Positions 28,019 through 37,600 are shown, counted from the stretch's first letter. The stretch is DNA of 64,000 nt from JARRKU01 sp050288425 (GCA_050288425.1 JBNKDU010000136.1:62001-126000), one strand, 5' to 3'. Numbers and translations are program-made. Notes: generated by a model from the letters alone, not told the origin.

Positions 28019-30028
28019 TTACAGGAACGGTACCATGAGCAGAGCCACGACGTTGAGGATCTTGATCATGGGGTTCACTGCGGGACCGGCGGTATCCTTG
28101 TACGGGTCGCCTACGGTGTCGCCGGTAACGGCGGCTTTATGGGCATCGGAGCCCTTGCCACCCAAATGACCGTCTTCGATGTATTTCTTGGCATTGTCCC
28201 AGGCGGCGCCGCCGGTGGTCATGGACAGGGCCACGAATACGCCGGTGACGATGGAGCCGATGAGCAGACCGCCGAGAGCGATTTTGCCCAGCAGAAAGCC
28301 CACGATGAGCGGTGCCACAACCGGCAGCAGGGCCGGGACCAGCATCTCTTTGAGGGCGAACTTGGTGACGATGTCAACGCATGCACCGTAATCCGGTTTG
28401 GCGGTGCCTTCCATGATGCCCGGAATCTCGCGGAATTGACGACGGACTTCATCGACTACGGCGCCGCCGGCTTTGCCAACGGCTTTCATGGCGATGGAGG
28501 CAAACAGGTAGGGCAAGAGGCCGCCAATGAACAAGCCCACGACCACCTTTACGTCAGACAGGTCGAAAGCCATGGCTTCTTTACCGCTGCCCTGCATCTG
28601 GAACTCCATCACATAAGCAGCAAACAGCACCAGGGCAGCCAGACCGGCGGAACCGATGGCATAGCCCTTGGTTACGGCCTTGGTGGTGTTACCGACAGCG
28701 TCCAGCGGATCGGTGACAGCGCGTACAGACTCGTCCATCTCGGCCATTTCGGCGATGCCGCCGGCGTTGTCGGTGATGGGACCGTAGGCGTCGATGGCGA
28801 TGACCATACCGGTCATGGAGAGCATGGACATGGCCGCCATGGCGATTCCGTAAAGTCCGCCGAAGTTATAAGCAACCAAAATGGCGATACAAATGGCGAT
28901 AACGGGTGCAGCGGTGGCCTGCATGGATACGGCCAGACCGGAGATGATGTTGGTACCGTGACCGGTGGTGGAAGCCTCGGCAATGGATTTTACCGGGCTG
29001 TAAATGCCGGTGTAGAACTCGGTAATGATAACGATCACCACCGTGAGTACCAGTCCAACGAGGGAGCAGTAGTAAATATCCATTGGGGAGATATCGCCCA
29101 GACCGCCCATCATCTTGACACTTGCATAGTAGAAAGCGATGGCCGCGATAATGGCGGAACCGAACATGCCCTTGTACAGAGCGCCCATGATGTATCCGCC
29201 GCTGCCCAGACGAACGAAGAATACGGCGATAATCGAAGCGATGATGGAGATGGCTCCCAGCACCAGTGGAAATTCGGTGGCCATTAAAACTTTGGGGAAC
29301 AACAGGTGCCCGATGAGCATGGCGGCCACAGCGGTTACCGCATAGGTCTCGAAAAGGTCGGCAGCCATACCGGCGCAGTCGCCCACGTTGTCGCCCACGT
29401 TGTCGGCGATAGTGGCCGGGTTACGGGGATCGTCTTCGGGGATCCCGGCTTCGACCTTGCCCACCAGGTCGGCACCGACATCTGCGCCCTTGGTGAAGAT
29501 ACCACCGCCCAGACGGGCGAAGATGGAGATCAAGCTGCCGCCGAAACCGAGGGCAACCAGAGAGGTAACGTCATGGGTCAGGGTGTAGTACCCACCCACG
29601 GCCGTCAGGGCCAGGCCGGCGACGATCATACCGGTGACACTGCCGCCTTTAAAAGCCATGGATAGACCTGCGGCCATGCCTTTTTTTGCCGCCTCGGCTG
29701 TACGCACGTTCGCAAGGACCGAAACGCGCATGCCGATGTAACCGGCCAGGAAAGAAGCCACGGCACCCAGCAGGAATCCCATGGCGGGTTTCATGCCCAT
29801 GGTGCCGAAGATGACGCCGAAAATGATAATGCCGGCAACCCCCATACTTTTCATCTGACGGTTCAGGTAGGCAACGGCTCCCTCTTTGATGGCGTTGGCG
29901 ATCGACTGCATTTTTTCGTCACCAGCAGGTGCGGCTTTGACGATGCCGGCCAGAATGACTGAAAATAGGACGCCAGCCACTCCTACCAAAGTACAAATCA
30001 ACGGAATATTGTTCATTACAACGTCCAT
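28019..30028 (-). CDS. hppA: Membrane-bound proton-translocating pyrophosphatase
   Basis: A 669-residue polytopic ion pump that couples pyrophosphate hydrolysis to ion export. Catalytic segments are present: GGGIFTKGADVGADLVGKVE, EDDPRNPATIADNVGDNVGD and the C-terminal DDAK-like WDNAKKYIEDG with SDAHKAAVTGDTVGDPYKDTAGPAVNP. The diagnostic site reads GNTTKA; Lys there marks the K+-independent class, which pumps protons, while Ala marks K+-dependent enzymes. ATG 30028 is preferred because GGAGGAG lies five bases upstream. It follows pth and probably ends the ispE-prs-rplY-pth run. Confidence 0.93.
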   Translation of the reverse strand: MDVVMNNIPLICTLVGVAGVLFSVILAGIVKAAPAGDEKMQSIANAIKEGAVAYLNRQMKSMGVAGIIIFGVIFGTMGMKPAMGFLLGAVASFLAGYIGMRVSVLANVRTAEAAKKGMAAGLSMAFKGGSVTGMIVAGLALTAVGGYYTLTHDVTSLVALGFGGSLISIFARLGGGIFTKGADVGADLVGKVEAGIPEDDPRNPATIADNVGDNVGDCAGMAADLFETYAVTAVAAMLIGHLLFPKVLMATEFPLVLGAISIIASIIAVFFVRLGSGGYIMGALYKGMFGSAIIAAIAFYYASVKMMGGLGDISPMDIYYCSLVGLVLTVVIVIITEFYTGIYSPVKSIAEASTTGHGTNIISGLAVSMQATAAPVIAICIAILVAYNFGGLYGIAMAAMSMLSMTGMVIAIDAYGPITDNAGGIAEMAEMDESVRAVTDPLDAVGNTTKAVTKGYAIGSAGLAALVLFAAYVMEFQMQGSGKEAMAFDLSDVKVVVGLFIGGLLPYLFASIAMKAVGKAGGAVVDEVRRQFREIPGIMEGTAKPDYGACVDIVTKFALKEMLVPALLPVVAPLIVGFLLGKIALGGLLIGSIVTGVFVALSMTTGGAAWDNAKKYIEDGHLGGKGSDAHKAAVTGDTVGDPYKDTAGPAVNPMIKILNVVALLMVPFL

Positions 30029-30040
30029 TCTCTCCTCCAT

Positions 30041-30637
30041 TTAAGTTGGCGTGGGCTTCTGATTGTATCGATTCATCCCTTCCTTGATCCCTTTGCATAA
30101 AATCGTGTCGATCGCTTCTGCCGCTCTGTGAAGAATCCCTTCCAGGGATGAAAGTTCTTCCGGGTCGAATCTGCCAAGCACATGGCCAACCACGTCACCA
30201 CCAGGTCCGGATCGTCCGACACCCACGCGCAACCGGACGAATTGATCTCCACCAAAGGCCTCGATCACCGATTTTATCCCTTTGTGTCCGCCATCCCCCC
30301 CTTTCTCTTTTATCTTTAATCTTTCGTAGGCGAGATCGATATCGTCATGGACAACGACCAGCGCCTTACATGGAATCCTGAAATAATCCGCCAGCTGCCG
30401 CAATGGCGGTCCGCTGCGGTTCATAAAAGCCTGCGGTTTCGCCAGAATCACGTCCGCGCTCTGGATGCGACCGCGTCCGAACAAGGTACCGAATTTATTC
30501 TTCTCGAATTCGATGTCGTGACGGGCGGCCAGGGCATCTACCACCATGAACCCGGCGTTGTGGCGCGTGCGTACATAATTCCGTCCGGGATTACCCAACC
30601 CGGCGACCAGATAAAAGTTATGTTCCGGCATTGCCAT
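30041..30637 (-). CDS. pth: Peptidyl-tRNA hydrolase
   Basis: A 198-residue enzyme that frees tRNA from stalled peptidyl-tRNAs. Family motifs: VAGLGNPGRNYVRTRHNAGF with the catalytic His, KPQAFMNRSG, VVVHDDIDL and GGDGGHKGIKSVIEAFGG. Length is normal. The gene sits after rplY, a very common bacterial pairing. Confidence 0.95.
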   Translation of the reverse strand: MAMPEHNFYLVAGLGNPGRNYVRTRHNAGFMVVDALAARHDIEFEKNKFGTLFGRGRIQSADVILAKPQAFMNRSGPPLRQLADYFRIPCKALVVVHDDIDLAYERLKIKEKGGDGGHKGIKSVIEAFGGDQFVRLRVGVGRSGPGGDVVGHVLGRFDPEELSSLEGILHRAAEAIDTILCKGIKEGMNRYNQKPTPT

Positions 30638-30667
30638 GATATTCCGGTCCGTCGGTCCCGGATCGGG

Positions 30668-31312
30668 CTATGCCTCGCCTTCCGCTTCGCCCTCTTCCGT
30701 GGCTTCCGCCTCTTCACCCTCTTCGACCTCTTCCTCTTCCTCGGCTTCGGCCGCCTTGGGCGCCGAGATGGTCAGAATGGTGAAATTGACTTCATGGGAA
30801 ATCTCCACATCCCCCGCGATCTGAATATCTTCAACATGGACGGAATCGCCGATGTCCAGATCGGTGATGTCGATGGTGATTTCCTGCGGAATGGCATTGG
30901 GCAGACAGAAAACTTCCAGGTCCCGCCGGATGATCTGCAGCATGCCGCCCAACTCGACCCCCTTGGCCTCGCCGGTGGTCACCACCGGTACGTTGACCTT
31001 GACCTTGCGTTTCATACTGACTTCGTAAAAGTCGATGTGCAGGATATCCTGTTGCACCGGGTGGATCTGCAGGTCCTTGATCATGGCGGACCGGGTCTCC
31101 TTGCCGCCGTCGATGGCCAGGGTGAAGATGGCCCGTCCGACATGGCCGTCCTTGATGGCAAGCTCCATGTCGTGGCCGTCGATGGAAAGCATGCTGGGTT
31201 CCGAGTCGGGTCCGTAGAGAATAGCCGGAATCCGGCCCTCCCGCCGCAGTGCACGTGCCGGACCGTTTCCGGTTGTGGTTCGGATGTTCGCCTTGAGTTC
31301 GATATTGTTCAA
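30668..31312 (-). CDS. rplY: 50S ribosomal protein L25/general stress protein Ctc
   Basis: A 214-residue two-domain L25 (CTC type), binding 5S rRNA. The N-terminal domain has the RTTTGNGPARALRREGRIPAILYG pattern; the C-terminal beta domain ends in a long acidic Glu-rich tail. The start is TTG 31312, with AGGAGG eight bases upstream. It lies between prs and pth, the standard order. Confidence 0.94.
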   Translation of the reverse strand: MNNIELKANIRTTTGNGPARALRREGRIPAILYGPDSEPSMLSIDGHDMELAIKDGHVGRAIFTLAIDGGKETRSAMIKDLQIHPVQQDILHIDFYEVSMKRKVKVNVPVVTTGEAKGVELGGMLQIIRRDLEVFCLPNAIPQEITIDITDLDIGDSVHVEDIQIAGDVEISHEVNFTILTISAPKAAEAEEEEEVEEGEEAEATEEGEAEGEA

Positions 31313-31330
31313 AAGTTGATCCTCCTTACA

Positions 31331-32290
31331 TTACACAAACAATGATGTCACCGAATCTCCCCGATAACTGCGGATGATGGCTTCCCCCACCAGCTTGGAG
31401 ATGGTGAGCACCTGGATTTTTTCAGATGCGGCGGCCTGGGAGGTCAGTGGAATGGTGTCGGTGACCACCAAACTTTTCAGTTCGGATGCTTCGATTCGCT
31501 CCAGGGCCGGTCCGGACAAGACCGGGTGGGTACAGCAGGCATGCACCTCCCTGGCCCCGTTCTGCATCAACACCCCGGCGGCCTCTGTCAAGGTGCCGGC
31601 CGTGTCGGTCATGTCGTCCAGGATGATGGCAGTTTTGTTTTTCACATCACCGATAACGGCCATGGCCTTGGCTTCGTTGGGGGCCGATCGGCGCTTGTCG
31701 ATGATGGCCAGGCTGGCGGATAGTCGCTTGGCAAAGGCCCGGGCGCGCTCCACGCCGCCGGCATCGGGCGATACCAGTACGATGTTGTCCTGGAAGTGGG
31801 TCCGCATGTGGTCCAGGAGCACCGGCGCGGCAAACAGGTTGTCCACCGGAATATTGAAGAACCCCTGAATCTGCCCGGCGTGCAGGTCGAGGGTGATCAC
31901 CCGGTTCGCGCCGGCCATGGTGACCATATCGGCCACCAGTTTTGCGCTGATGGGCACCCGCGGCGCCACTTTCTTGTCCTGGCGCGCATAGCCGTAGTAT
32001 GGCATCACCGCGGTGATGCGGCTGGCCGATGCCCGTTTCAGGGCATCGATCATCAGAATCAGTTCCACCAGGTTGTCGTTGACCGGACGGCAAGTCGACT
32101 GAATGATGAAGACATCTTTCATGCGCACATTGTCGTCGATCTCGATTTGAATCTCTCCGTCGCTGAAAGTGGACAGCTTGGCGCCCCCCATGGGCATCTT
32201 CAGATAATCGCAGATCTTATTGGCCAGTTTCGGATTCGAGTTGCCAGAGAAGATCCAAAAGTCGTTGAGCGTTCGAGCCACGGCTGCCAC
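31331..32290 (-). CDS. prs: Ribose-phosphate pyrophosphokinase
   Basis: A 319-residue PRPP synthase that makes phosphoribosyl pyrophosphate for nucleotides, His and Trp. Motifs: FSDGEIQIEI, MPYYGYARQDKKV, the metal-binding ITLDLHAGQIQGFF, SPDAGGVERARAFAKRL, and the PRPP loop AIILDDMTDTAGTL. The GTG start at 32290 follows AAAGGGATGA. Downstream of tRNA-Gln, upstream of rplY. Confidence 0.95.
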   Translation of the reverse strand: MAAVARTLNDFWIFSGNSNPKLANKICDYLKMPMGGAKLSTFSDGEIQIEIDDNVRMKDVFIIQSTCRPVNDNLVELILMIDALKRASASRITAVMPYYGYARQDKKVAPRVPISAKLVADMVTMAGANRVITLDLHAGQIQGFFNIPVDNLFAAPVLLDHMRTHFQDNIVLVSPDAGGVERARAFAKRLSASLAIIDKRRSAPNEAKAMAVIGDVKNKTAIILDDMTDTAGTLTEAAGVLMQNGAREVHACCTHPVLSGPALERIEASELKSLVVTDTIPLTSQAAASEKIQVLTISKLVGEAIIRSYRGDSVTSLFV

Positions 32291-32326
32291 TCATCCCTTT
32301 CCTGTATCGCGCGACAAAAAACAAAT

Positions 32327-32401
32327 TGGCTGGGGCGGGAGGATTCGAACCTCCGAATGCAGGAACCAAAATCCTGTGTCTTACCGCTTGACGACGCCCC
32401 A
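32327..32401 (-). tRNA. tRNA-Gln (anticodon TTG), CCA encoded
   Basis: A cloverleaf folds on the minus strand: acceptor TGGGGCG/CGCCCCA, anticodon stem CAGGA/TCCTG with loop TTTTGGT giving TTG, and T arm GGAGGTTCGAATCCTCC. Discriminator G is followed by a genomic CCA. It sits between ispE and prs in the same orientation and is probably cut from their transcript. Confidence 0.96.
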
Positions 32402-32449
32402 GCAAACTCCGCTGTCATATCCAGTTGTCGTCGGGCCGCCGTATCCGCA

Positions 32450-33316
32450 TCAAACCAGTAGTTCGGTTGCGAACACCTGCCATTGCGGACGCTGCATCAA
32501 GGCCGCAGCGGCCTGCCGGGCGGTTTCGGATTCACGGAACAGCCCAAACACCGCCGACCCGCTGCCTGTCATCAAGGCGCCGAGGGCCCCTTGATTCAAC
32601 AACCTCTGTTTTACCTCTTGTATAATTGGAAATCGATCCATCGCCACCTGCTCCAAGTCGTTGCACAGGTGGCGATCTGTATCAAATTCTCCATATTTAA
32701 AGGGATGATACCTAAGTTGTTTTTCGCATTTTGTCAATCTTAAATTGAGGTTTTTGAAGACCTCCGCCGTGGCCAGGACGAGGCCCGGATAGACCACTAC
32801 CACGCTGTATGGCGGCAGCGGCGACCAGGGTTGCAGCACCTCGCCCACACCCGTCGCCAGGGCCGGACGGCAGTCGATGAAAAAGGGGACGTCGGCCCCC
32901 AATTCCAGCGCCAGGGCATGCAGTCGGCCTCGATTCAAAGGCTCTCCGTAATACCGGTTGAGCGCTTTGATCACGGCGGCCGCATCACTGCTGCCGCCGC
33001 CCAGTCCGGCGCCCACGGGAATCCGTTTGGTCAGATGGATGGAAATATACTCGGGGGAAGTGTCGGTTTCCTGTGCAAGGGCCTGGTTGAACCGCATTGC
33101 GGCTTTCATGGCCAGATTGGATGCATCGCCGGGAACACCGCCCTCCCGGCAGAAGATTTCATGCTTGTTGCCGCCAATGGTCAGCACCAGGGTATCGTAA
33201 ATTCCCACGGCGCACATCAAGGAGCGCAGTTCATGATACCCGTCCGCCCGTTTGCCGACTACCTGCAGGAAGAGATTGACTTTGGCCGGCGCCTGGATTT
33301 CGATTGGCTTCGCCAT
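32450..33316 (-). CDS. ispE: 4-diphosphocytidyl-2-C-methyl-D-erythritol kinase
   Basis: A 288-residue GHMP kinase of the methylerythritol phosphate isoprenoid pathway. Motifs: APAKVNLFLQVVGKRADGYHEL at the N-terminus, ATP-binding PVGAGLGGGSSDAAAVI, and C-terminal GALGALMTGSGSAVFGLF. It precedes tRNA-Gln and prs, the usual ispE-prs neighbourhood. Confidence 0.95.
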   Translation of the reverse strand: MAKPIEIQAPAKVNLFLQVVGKRADGYHELRSLMCAVGIYDTLVLTIGGNKHEIFCREGGVPGDASNLAMKAAMRFNQALAQETDTSPEYISIHLTKRIPVGAGLGGGSSDAAAVIKALNRYYGEPLNRGRLHALALELGADVPFFIDCRPALATGVGEVLQPWSPLPPYSVVVVYPGLVLATAEVFKNLNLRLTKCEKQLRYHPFKYGEFDTDRHLCNDLEQVAMDRFPIIQEVKQRLLNQGALGALMTGSGSAVFGLFRESETARQAAAALMQRPQWQVFATELLV

Positions 33317-33386
33317 GGGTTGGCCGGTTGTCCAGTTGGCCGGTCCGCCGGATGAATATCACACAGTCGACCCACCGGCAAACCGG

Positions 33387-33698
33387 CTAGCCTTTCTCCT
33401 TCACGTAGAGCATCCTCAGTTCATACAGGATATTCTTGAGGATGTTCTCTTCGTCGCTGGTGAGGTTGCCCTTGGTTTTCTCCTCCAACATGGCCAGCAG
33501 ATCGATGGTCTGTTTGGCCAAGGGCAGGTTTTTGGTCTTCTGGCCGCTGCCCGGATCTTCGATCATTCCCAACTGGACCAAAGCGGACGAATTGATCGAC
33601 AATATGAAGGTGGAAAAGTCGATCCGGGGCAGGGTGTAGGATCCTTCCCTGGTCTTATTTTCCGAAGACGGATTGGGGGCACCGCTGTTTTCTGCCAT
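33387..33698 (-). CDS. DUF1844 domain protein
   Basis: A 103-residue cytoplasmic protein. The core LPRIDFSTFILSINSSALVQLGMI plus LPLAKQTIDLLAMLEEKTKGNLTSDEENILKNILYELRMLYV matches the DUF1844 family, whose biochemical role is unknown and which is frequent in Desulfobacterota and related phyla. GGAGG lies five bases before the ATG at 33698. It is upstream of ispE by 70 bases. Confidence 0.85.
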   Translation of the reverse strand: MAENSGAPNPSSENKTREGSYTLPRIDFSTFILSINSSALVQLGMIEDPGSGQKTKNLPLAKQTIDLLAMLEEKTKGNLTSDEENILKNILYELRMLYVKEKG

Positions 33699-33756
33699 GA
33701 TTCCTCCCATCATGTGATCGGGTTTGACCTGTGCAGCGTGCCAGGTCGCCTATGAA

Positions 33757-33785
33757 CCATGCACCCGGGCGAAGCCCGGGCATGG
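33757..33785 (-). terminator. Possible terminator hairpin after serA
   Basis: CCCGGGC-GAA-GCCCGGG with flanking CCATG/CATGG complementarity and a small bulge, just after the serA stop. No T-run follows, so it may act only as an RNA 3'-end stabiliser. Confidence 0.35.
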
Positions 33786-33802
33786 CAGTCCTCGAATCTC
33801 GA

Positions 33803-35386
33803 TTAGAATTCCAACGGAATGATACGCTTCACAGTTTTCAACTCGCGAAGCTCGGCCAATACATCCGAGGGAATGGATGTGTCGGTGCACAGGAAGATGA
33901 TGTTGCGCTCCCCCCCCTCTTCCTGGCCCACCTGCATGCGGCCGATGTTGATATTGTTCCGGCCGAGGGTGGTTCCGATCTCTCCGATGGAGCCTGGTAT
34001 ATCGAGATTGTAGATCAAGGCCATATGTCCCAGCGGGATCATCTCCAGACGGAAAGTGTTGATTCGGACGATGCGCACATCCTTTTTGCTGAAGACCGTG
34101 CCGGCCACGATGCTCTCGCCTCCGGTGGTGATCAATTTGACCAGCAGCAGGGTATTGTACTCTTCATGGCTGGCAACCGTGGTTTCGGAAACCTTGATGC
34201 CGCGTTCATTGGCGATCACGTGGGCGTTCACGAAATTGACCAGGTCCTGGACCATGGGTGTCAGCAGGCCCTTGAGCAAGGCGGTGGTCACCGGAGACAA
34301 GTCCATGCCCTTGAAATCGCCATGGTATTCCACCACCACTTCCTTGGGCGCGCCCCCGGCGAGTTGGGCCTGCACCGTGCCGATCATTTCGGCCAAGCGG
34401 ATATAGGGCCCGACCTGCTCGAGTTCTTCACCCGTCACCGATGGCACGTTGACGGCGTTGATAATGGTCCCCGAGGTCAGATACTGGATGATCTGATCGG
34501 CCACCATCACGGCCACGTTGGTCTGGGCCTCCTTGGTGGATGCCCCCAGATGGGGGGTGCAGATGACGCGATCCAGTCCCAGGAGGGGATTGTCCGCCGC
34601 GGGCGGTTCGGTTTCGAAGACATCCAGGGCCGCTCCGGCCACCTTGCCGCCGACGATGGCATCATGGAGATCCGCCTCGTTGATGATGCCGCCGCGGGCG
34701 CAGTTGATCAGCATGACGCCGGTTTTCATCCGGTCGAACGCCGCTTTGTTGAGCAGATTCTGGGTGGTCTTCATTTTGGGTACGTGGATGGTGATATAAT
34801 CCGCCTGGCGGTACAGTTCTTCCAGGTTCACGGCCTCGAAGCCGGCTTTCTCGATTCTCTCGGGCGTCACGAAGGGGTCGTATACGATCACCCGCATGCG
34901 CAACCCGCGCGCCCGGTCGGCGACGATGGATCCGATCTTGCCGTAGCCCAGGACCCCCAAGGTTTTTTTATAGACCTCCTGCCCTTGCAGACGCTTTTTT
35001 TCCCAGCGGCCCGCCTTCATGGTGGCCGTGCCTTCCGGGATGTTGCGACTCAACGCGAGCATCATGGAAATGGCATGCTCGCCGGTGGTGATCACATTGC
35101 CGGTGGGCGTGTTCATCACCACCACACCGCGCTTGGTGGCGGCAGGAATGTCGACATTGTCCAGGCCGATGCCGGCCCGGCCGACGACTTTCAGATTGAT
35201 CGCCGCCTGGAGCAGGTCCTCGGTCACCTTGGTGGCGCTGCGAATCACCAGGCCGTCATAATCTCCGATAATCTCTTTGAGCGCCTCCGGTTCCAGACCG
35301 GTGCGGACATCCACTTCGATGCCCTCGGCTGCCTCAAACATATCGATACCCACTTGTCCAAGATTATCGCTCACCAATACCTTCAT
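33803..35386 (-). CDS. serA: D-3-phosphoglycerate dehydrogenase
   Basis: A 527-residue long-form SerA, first step of serine synthesis. The catalytic/NAD domain contains GRAGIGLDNVDIPAATKRG, the NAD loop VLGYGKIGSIVADRARGL and the catalytic region around CTPHLGASTKEAQ. An intervening ASB domain is followed by a C-terminal ACT domain (LIYNLDIPGSIGEIGTTLGRNNINIGRMQVG), which usually senses serine. The start at 35386 follows AAGGGGGAGAACG. No serC is adjacent. Confidence 0.95.
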   Translation of the reverse strand: MKVLVSDNLGQVGIDMFEAAEGIEVDVRTGLEPEALKEIIGDYDGLVIRSATKVTEDLLQAAINLKVVGRAGIGLDNVDIPAATKRGVVVMNTPTGNVITTGEHAISMMLALSRNIPEGTATMKAGRWEKKRLQGQEVYKKTLGVLGYGKIGSIVADRARGLRMRVIVYDPFVTPERIEKAGFEAVNLEELYRQADYITIHVPKMKTTQNLLNKAAFDRMKTGVMLINCARGGIINEADLHDAIVGGKVAGAALDVFETEPPAADNPLLGLDRVICTPHLGASTKEAQTNVAVMVADQIIQYLTSGTIINAVNVPSVTGEELEQVGPYIRLAEMIGTVQAQLAGGAPKEVVVEYHGDFKGMDLSPVTTALLKGLLTPMVQDLVNFVNAHVIANERGIKVSETTVASHEEYNTLLLVKLITTGGESIVAGTVFSKKDVRIVRINTFRLEMIPLGHMALIYNLDIPGSIGEIGTTLGRNNINIGRMQVGQEEGGERNIIFLCTDTSIPSDVLAELRELKTVKRIIPLEF

Positions 35387-35709
35387 CGTTCTCCCCCTTG
35401 GCTTAATAATAGTTTCCGGCCCAGCCATGATTGCATCGATGGGAACATCTGCCGAGAATCCAACGGATGGCGCCATGTAGATTGAATAAGCTCCACATTC
35501 AAGCCTAAAACCGATCCAATTTCAAGAAAAAGTAATCAAACCGAATGAAACATGTTCTGTTGGAATTGCCGGTCGCCTCCTTCCCGTCTTGATAATTGCC
35601 GGCGCCTCTGTTATCGGTTTCGGGGCCGGTTTCCGGTCGATGATCCTGCGCAGCAAGACCAGCGGCACACCGGATTATTTTTCAGTTCCACCCACTGGTG
35701 AGGTAGCCA
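35387..35709. other. Divergent intergenic region between serA and the acyl-CoA synthetase gene
   Basis: Holds the promoters of both divergent genes. An A+T-richer middle (about 35500-35560) has scattered TTGAAA-like hexamers without a convincing partner, and I found no repeat or RNA gene. Confidence 0.35.
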
Positions 35710-37287
35710 ATGATCGTAACGGAAATTCTGGCCCGCAACGCCCGCATGTACGGCCCGGAGACCGCGCTCGTCGAGCGCGAACCCGCCCGCGACCTGCGAC
35801 GGACCCTGACCTGGGAAACCTTCGACCGGCAGGCCAACCAACTGGCCCAGGCCCTGATCGCCAAAGGTATCCGCAAAGGCGACCGGGTGGTCCTGCTGAT
35901 GACCAATTGCCTCGAATGGTTGCCGATCTACTTCGGCATCCTGCGCACCGGCGCCTGGGCCGTGCCGCTCAATTTCAGGTTCGAGGCGCCCACCATCGAA
36001 CGCTGTGTCGGCCTGGCCGAAGCCAAGGCCATGATCTACGGCCCCGAATTCGTCGATCGCATCCAGCGCGCCAAACCGGCCCTGGACCGCACGGTCCGGC
36101 TTTATATTTTCGCCGGCCCGGAGGAGCAGAGGCCCGGAGACGCCCTCTCCTATGTCGAATTCATGCGCGGCCGGCCGGTGGACGATCCCCGGATCGATAT
36201 CCAGATCACCGACGAGGCCGGGCTGTACTTCACCTCGGGCACCACCGGCGCGCCCAAGGCCACCCTTTTGACCCACCGCAACCTCGAAGCCGCCTGCTAC
36301 ATCGAAAACAATCACCACCATCAAACCCACGCGGACAACTTCCTGTGCATTCCCCCGCTGTATCATACCGGCGCCAAGATGCATTGGTTCGGCAATTTCC
36401 TGGTGGGCGCCAAGGCCGTGATCCTCAAAGGCATCGAACCGCACCGGATTCTGGAGGCCGTTTCCGAAGAGGGCGTCACCATCGTATGGCTGCTGGTGCC
36501 GTGGGCCCTGGACATCTTATTTGCCATCGAAAGCGGTGACCTGAAACTGAAGAACTACCGATTGGATCAGTGGCGCCTGATGCACATCGGCGCCCAGCCG
36601 GTTCCCGCAAGCCTGGTCAAGGAGTGGCAGAAGATCTTCCCCCATCACCAATACGACACCAATTACGGGCTGACCGAATCCACCGGTCCCGGATGCATCC
36701 ACCTGGGTATCGAAAACGACCACAAGGTGGGCGCCATCGGACGGCCGGGCTTCGATTGGGAGTACCAGATCGTGGACGAACGGCAAATGCCGGTACCTCC
36801 CGGGGAGCCGGGCGAATTGATCGTCAAGGGCCCGGGGGTGATGCAGGGCTACTACAAGAATCCGGACGCTACGTCGGAAACCATACGGTCCGGCTGGTTG
36901 TTGACCGGCGACATCGTCCGTCAGGACGAAGACGGATTCATCTGGCTGGTGGACCGCAAGAAGGACGTGATCATCACCGGCGGAGAGAATGTCTACCCGG
37001 TGGAGATCGAAGATTTCCTGCAACACCATCCCGCCATCCAGGATGTGGCCGTCATCGGGCTGCCCAGCCTGCGCCTGGGAGAGATCTCCACCGCCATCGT
37101 CCAGGTGAAACCGGGCCAGGAAATCACAAAAGAAGCAATCCGGGATTTCTGCCAGCCCCTGCCCCGGTACAAGCGACCCCGCAAGATCTTCTTCGATAAT
37201 GTGCCGCGCAATCCCACCGGCAAGATCGAAAAGCCGCAGCTGCGCGAGAAGTACGCCGGGATGAAGGAGAGTTTTCGTATCGACTAG
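35710..37287 (+). CDS. AMP-dependent acyl-CoA synthetase/ligase
   Basis: A 525-residue adenylate-forming enzyme. Core motifs: LYFTSGTTGAPKATLLTHRNL (P-loop), NYGLTESTG, GWLLTGDIVRQDEDGFIWLVDRKKDVIITGGENVYPVEIED, and the catalytic Lys near the C-terminus in PRNPTGKIEKPQLR. It activates a carboxylic acid to its acyl-CoA; length and sequence fit medium/long-chain fatty or aromatic acid ligases, but the substrate is not readable. It stands alone, with GGTGAGG upstream. Confidence 0.9.
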   Translation: MIVTEILARNARMYGPETALVEREPARDLRRTLTWETFDRQANQLAQALIAKGIRKGDRVVLLMTNCLEWLPIYFGILRTGAWAVPLNFRFEAPTIERCVGLAEAKAMIYGPEFVDRIQRAKPALDRTVRLYIFAGPEEQRPGDALSYVEFMRGRPVDDPRIDIQITDEAGLYFTSGTTGAPKATLLTHRNLEAACYIENNHHHQTHADNFLCIPPLYHTGAKMHWFGNFLVGAKAVILKGIEPHRILEAVSEEGVTIVWLLVPWALDILFAIESGDLKLKNYRLDQWRLMHIGAQPVPASLVKEWQKIFPHHQYDTNYGLTESTGPGCIHLGIENDHKVGAIGRPGFDWEYQIVDERQMPVPPGEPGELIVKGPGVMQGYYKNPDATSETIRSGWLLTGDIVRQDEDGFIWLVDRKKDVIITGGENVYPVEIEDFLQHHPAIQDVAVIGLPSLRLGEISTAIVQVKPGQEITKEAIRDFCQPLPRYKRPRKIFFDNVPRNPTGKIEKPQLREKYAGMKESFRID

Positions 37288-37289
37288 AT

Positions 37290-37378
37290 CGGTTGGCCGG
37301 TTGGCCGGTTAGCCGGTTGGGCCGGTTTTGCCGGTTTGCCAGTTTAGCCGGTTTGCCAGTTTAGCCGGTTCGACCGTT
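37290..37378. repeat. Degenerate tandem array of an 8-10 base CCGGTT-type unit
   Basis: Right after the ligase stop the sequence repeats units such as TTGGCCGG, TTAGCCGG and TTTGCCAG about nine times. Inverted copies (AACCGG) recur at 37490-37550. A short relative lies at 33318-33352. No protein frame explains it. Confidence 0.65.
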
Positions 37379-37561
37379 AGCTTGTTTGCATAGTAATCAA
37401 CCGCATGGCGTTCGATCCGGAAGGCTCGAATCCGGTTTTGCATCGATTCGCACTCGATCCCAACGAGGCACATAATATCGCCGGGGCCGAACCGGACAAC
37501 CGGCAAACCGGATAACTGATCAACCGGCTCAACCGGAAAACCGGTCAACCGCCCCCCGCAG

Positions 37562-37600
37562 TATAAACAAAACCCGCCCCGATGAAGTTCGAAGCGGGTT
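37562..37600 (-). terminator. Terminator of the grpE-dnaK transcript
   Basis: AACCCGC and GCGGGTT pair around a 16-base loop and are followed on the minus strand by TTTTGTTTAT, about 20 bases after the dnaK stop. Confidence 0.7.

Noticed and set aside
28004..29287. 427-codon plus-strand frame opposite hppA
   Set aside because: Antisense to a highly conserved pump; composition is Gly/His/Asp rich and shows no family.
33731..35485. 584-codon plus-strand frame opposite serA
   Set aside because: Antisense to a complete SerA; no domain in its product.
37309..37548. 79-codon minus-strand frame in the CCGGTT repeat region
   Set aside because: Its sequence is mostly translated repeat units, and it has no good ribosome site.
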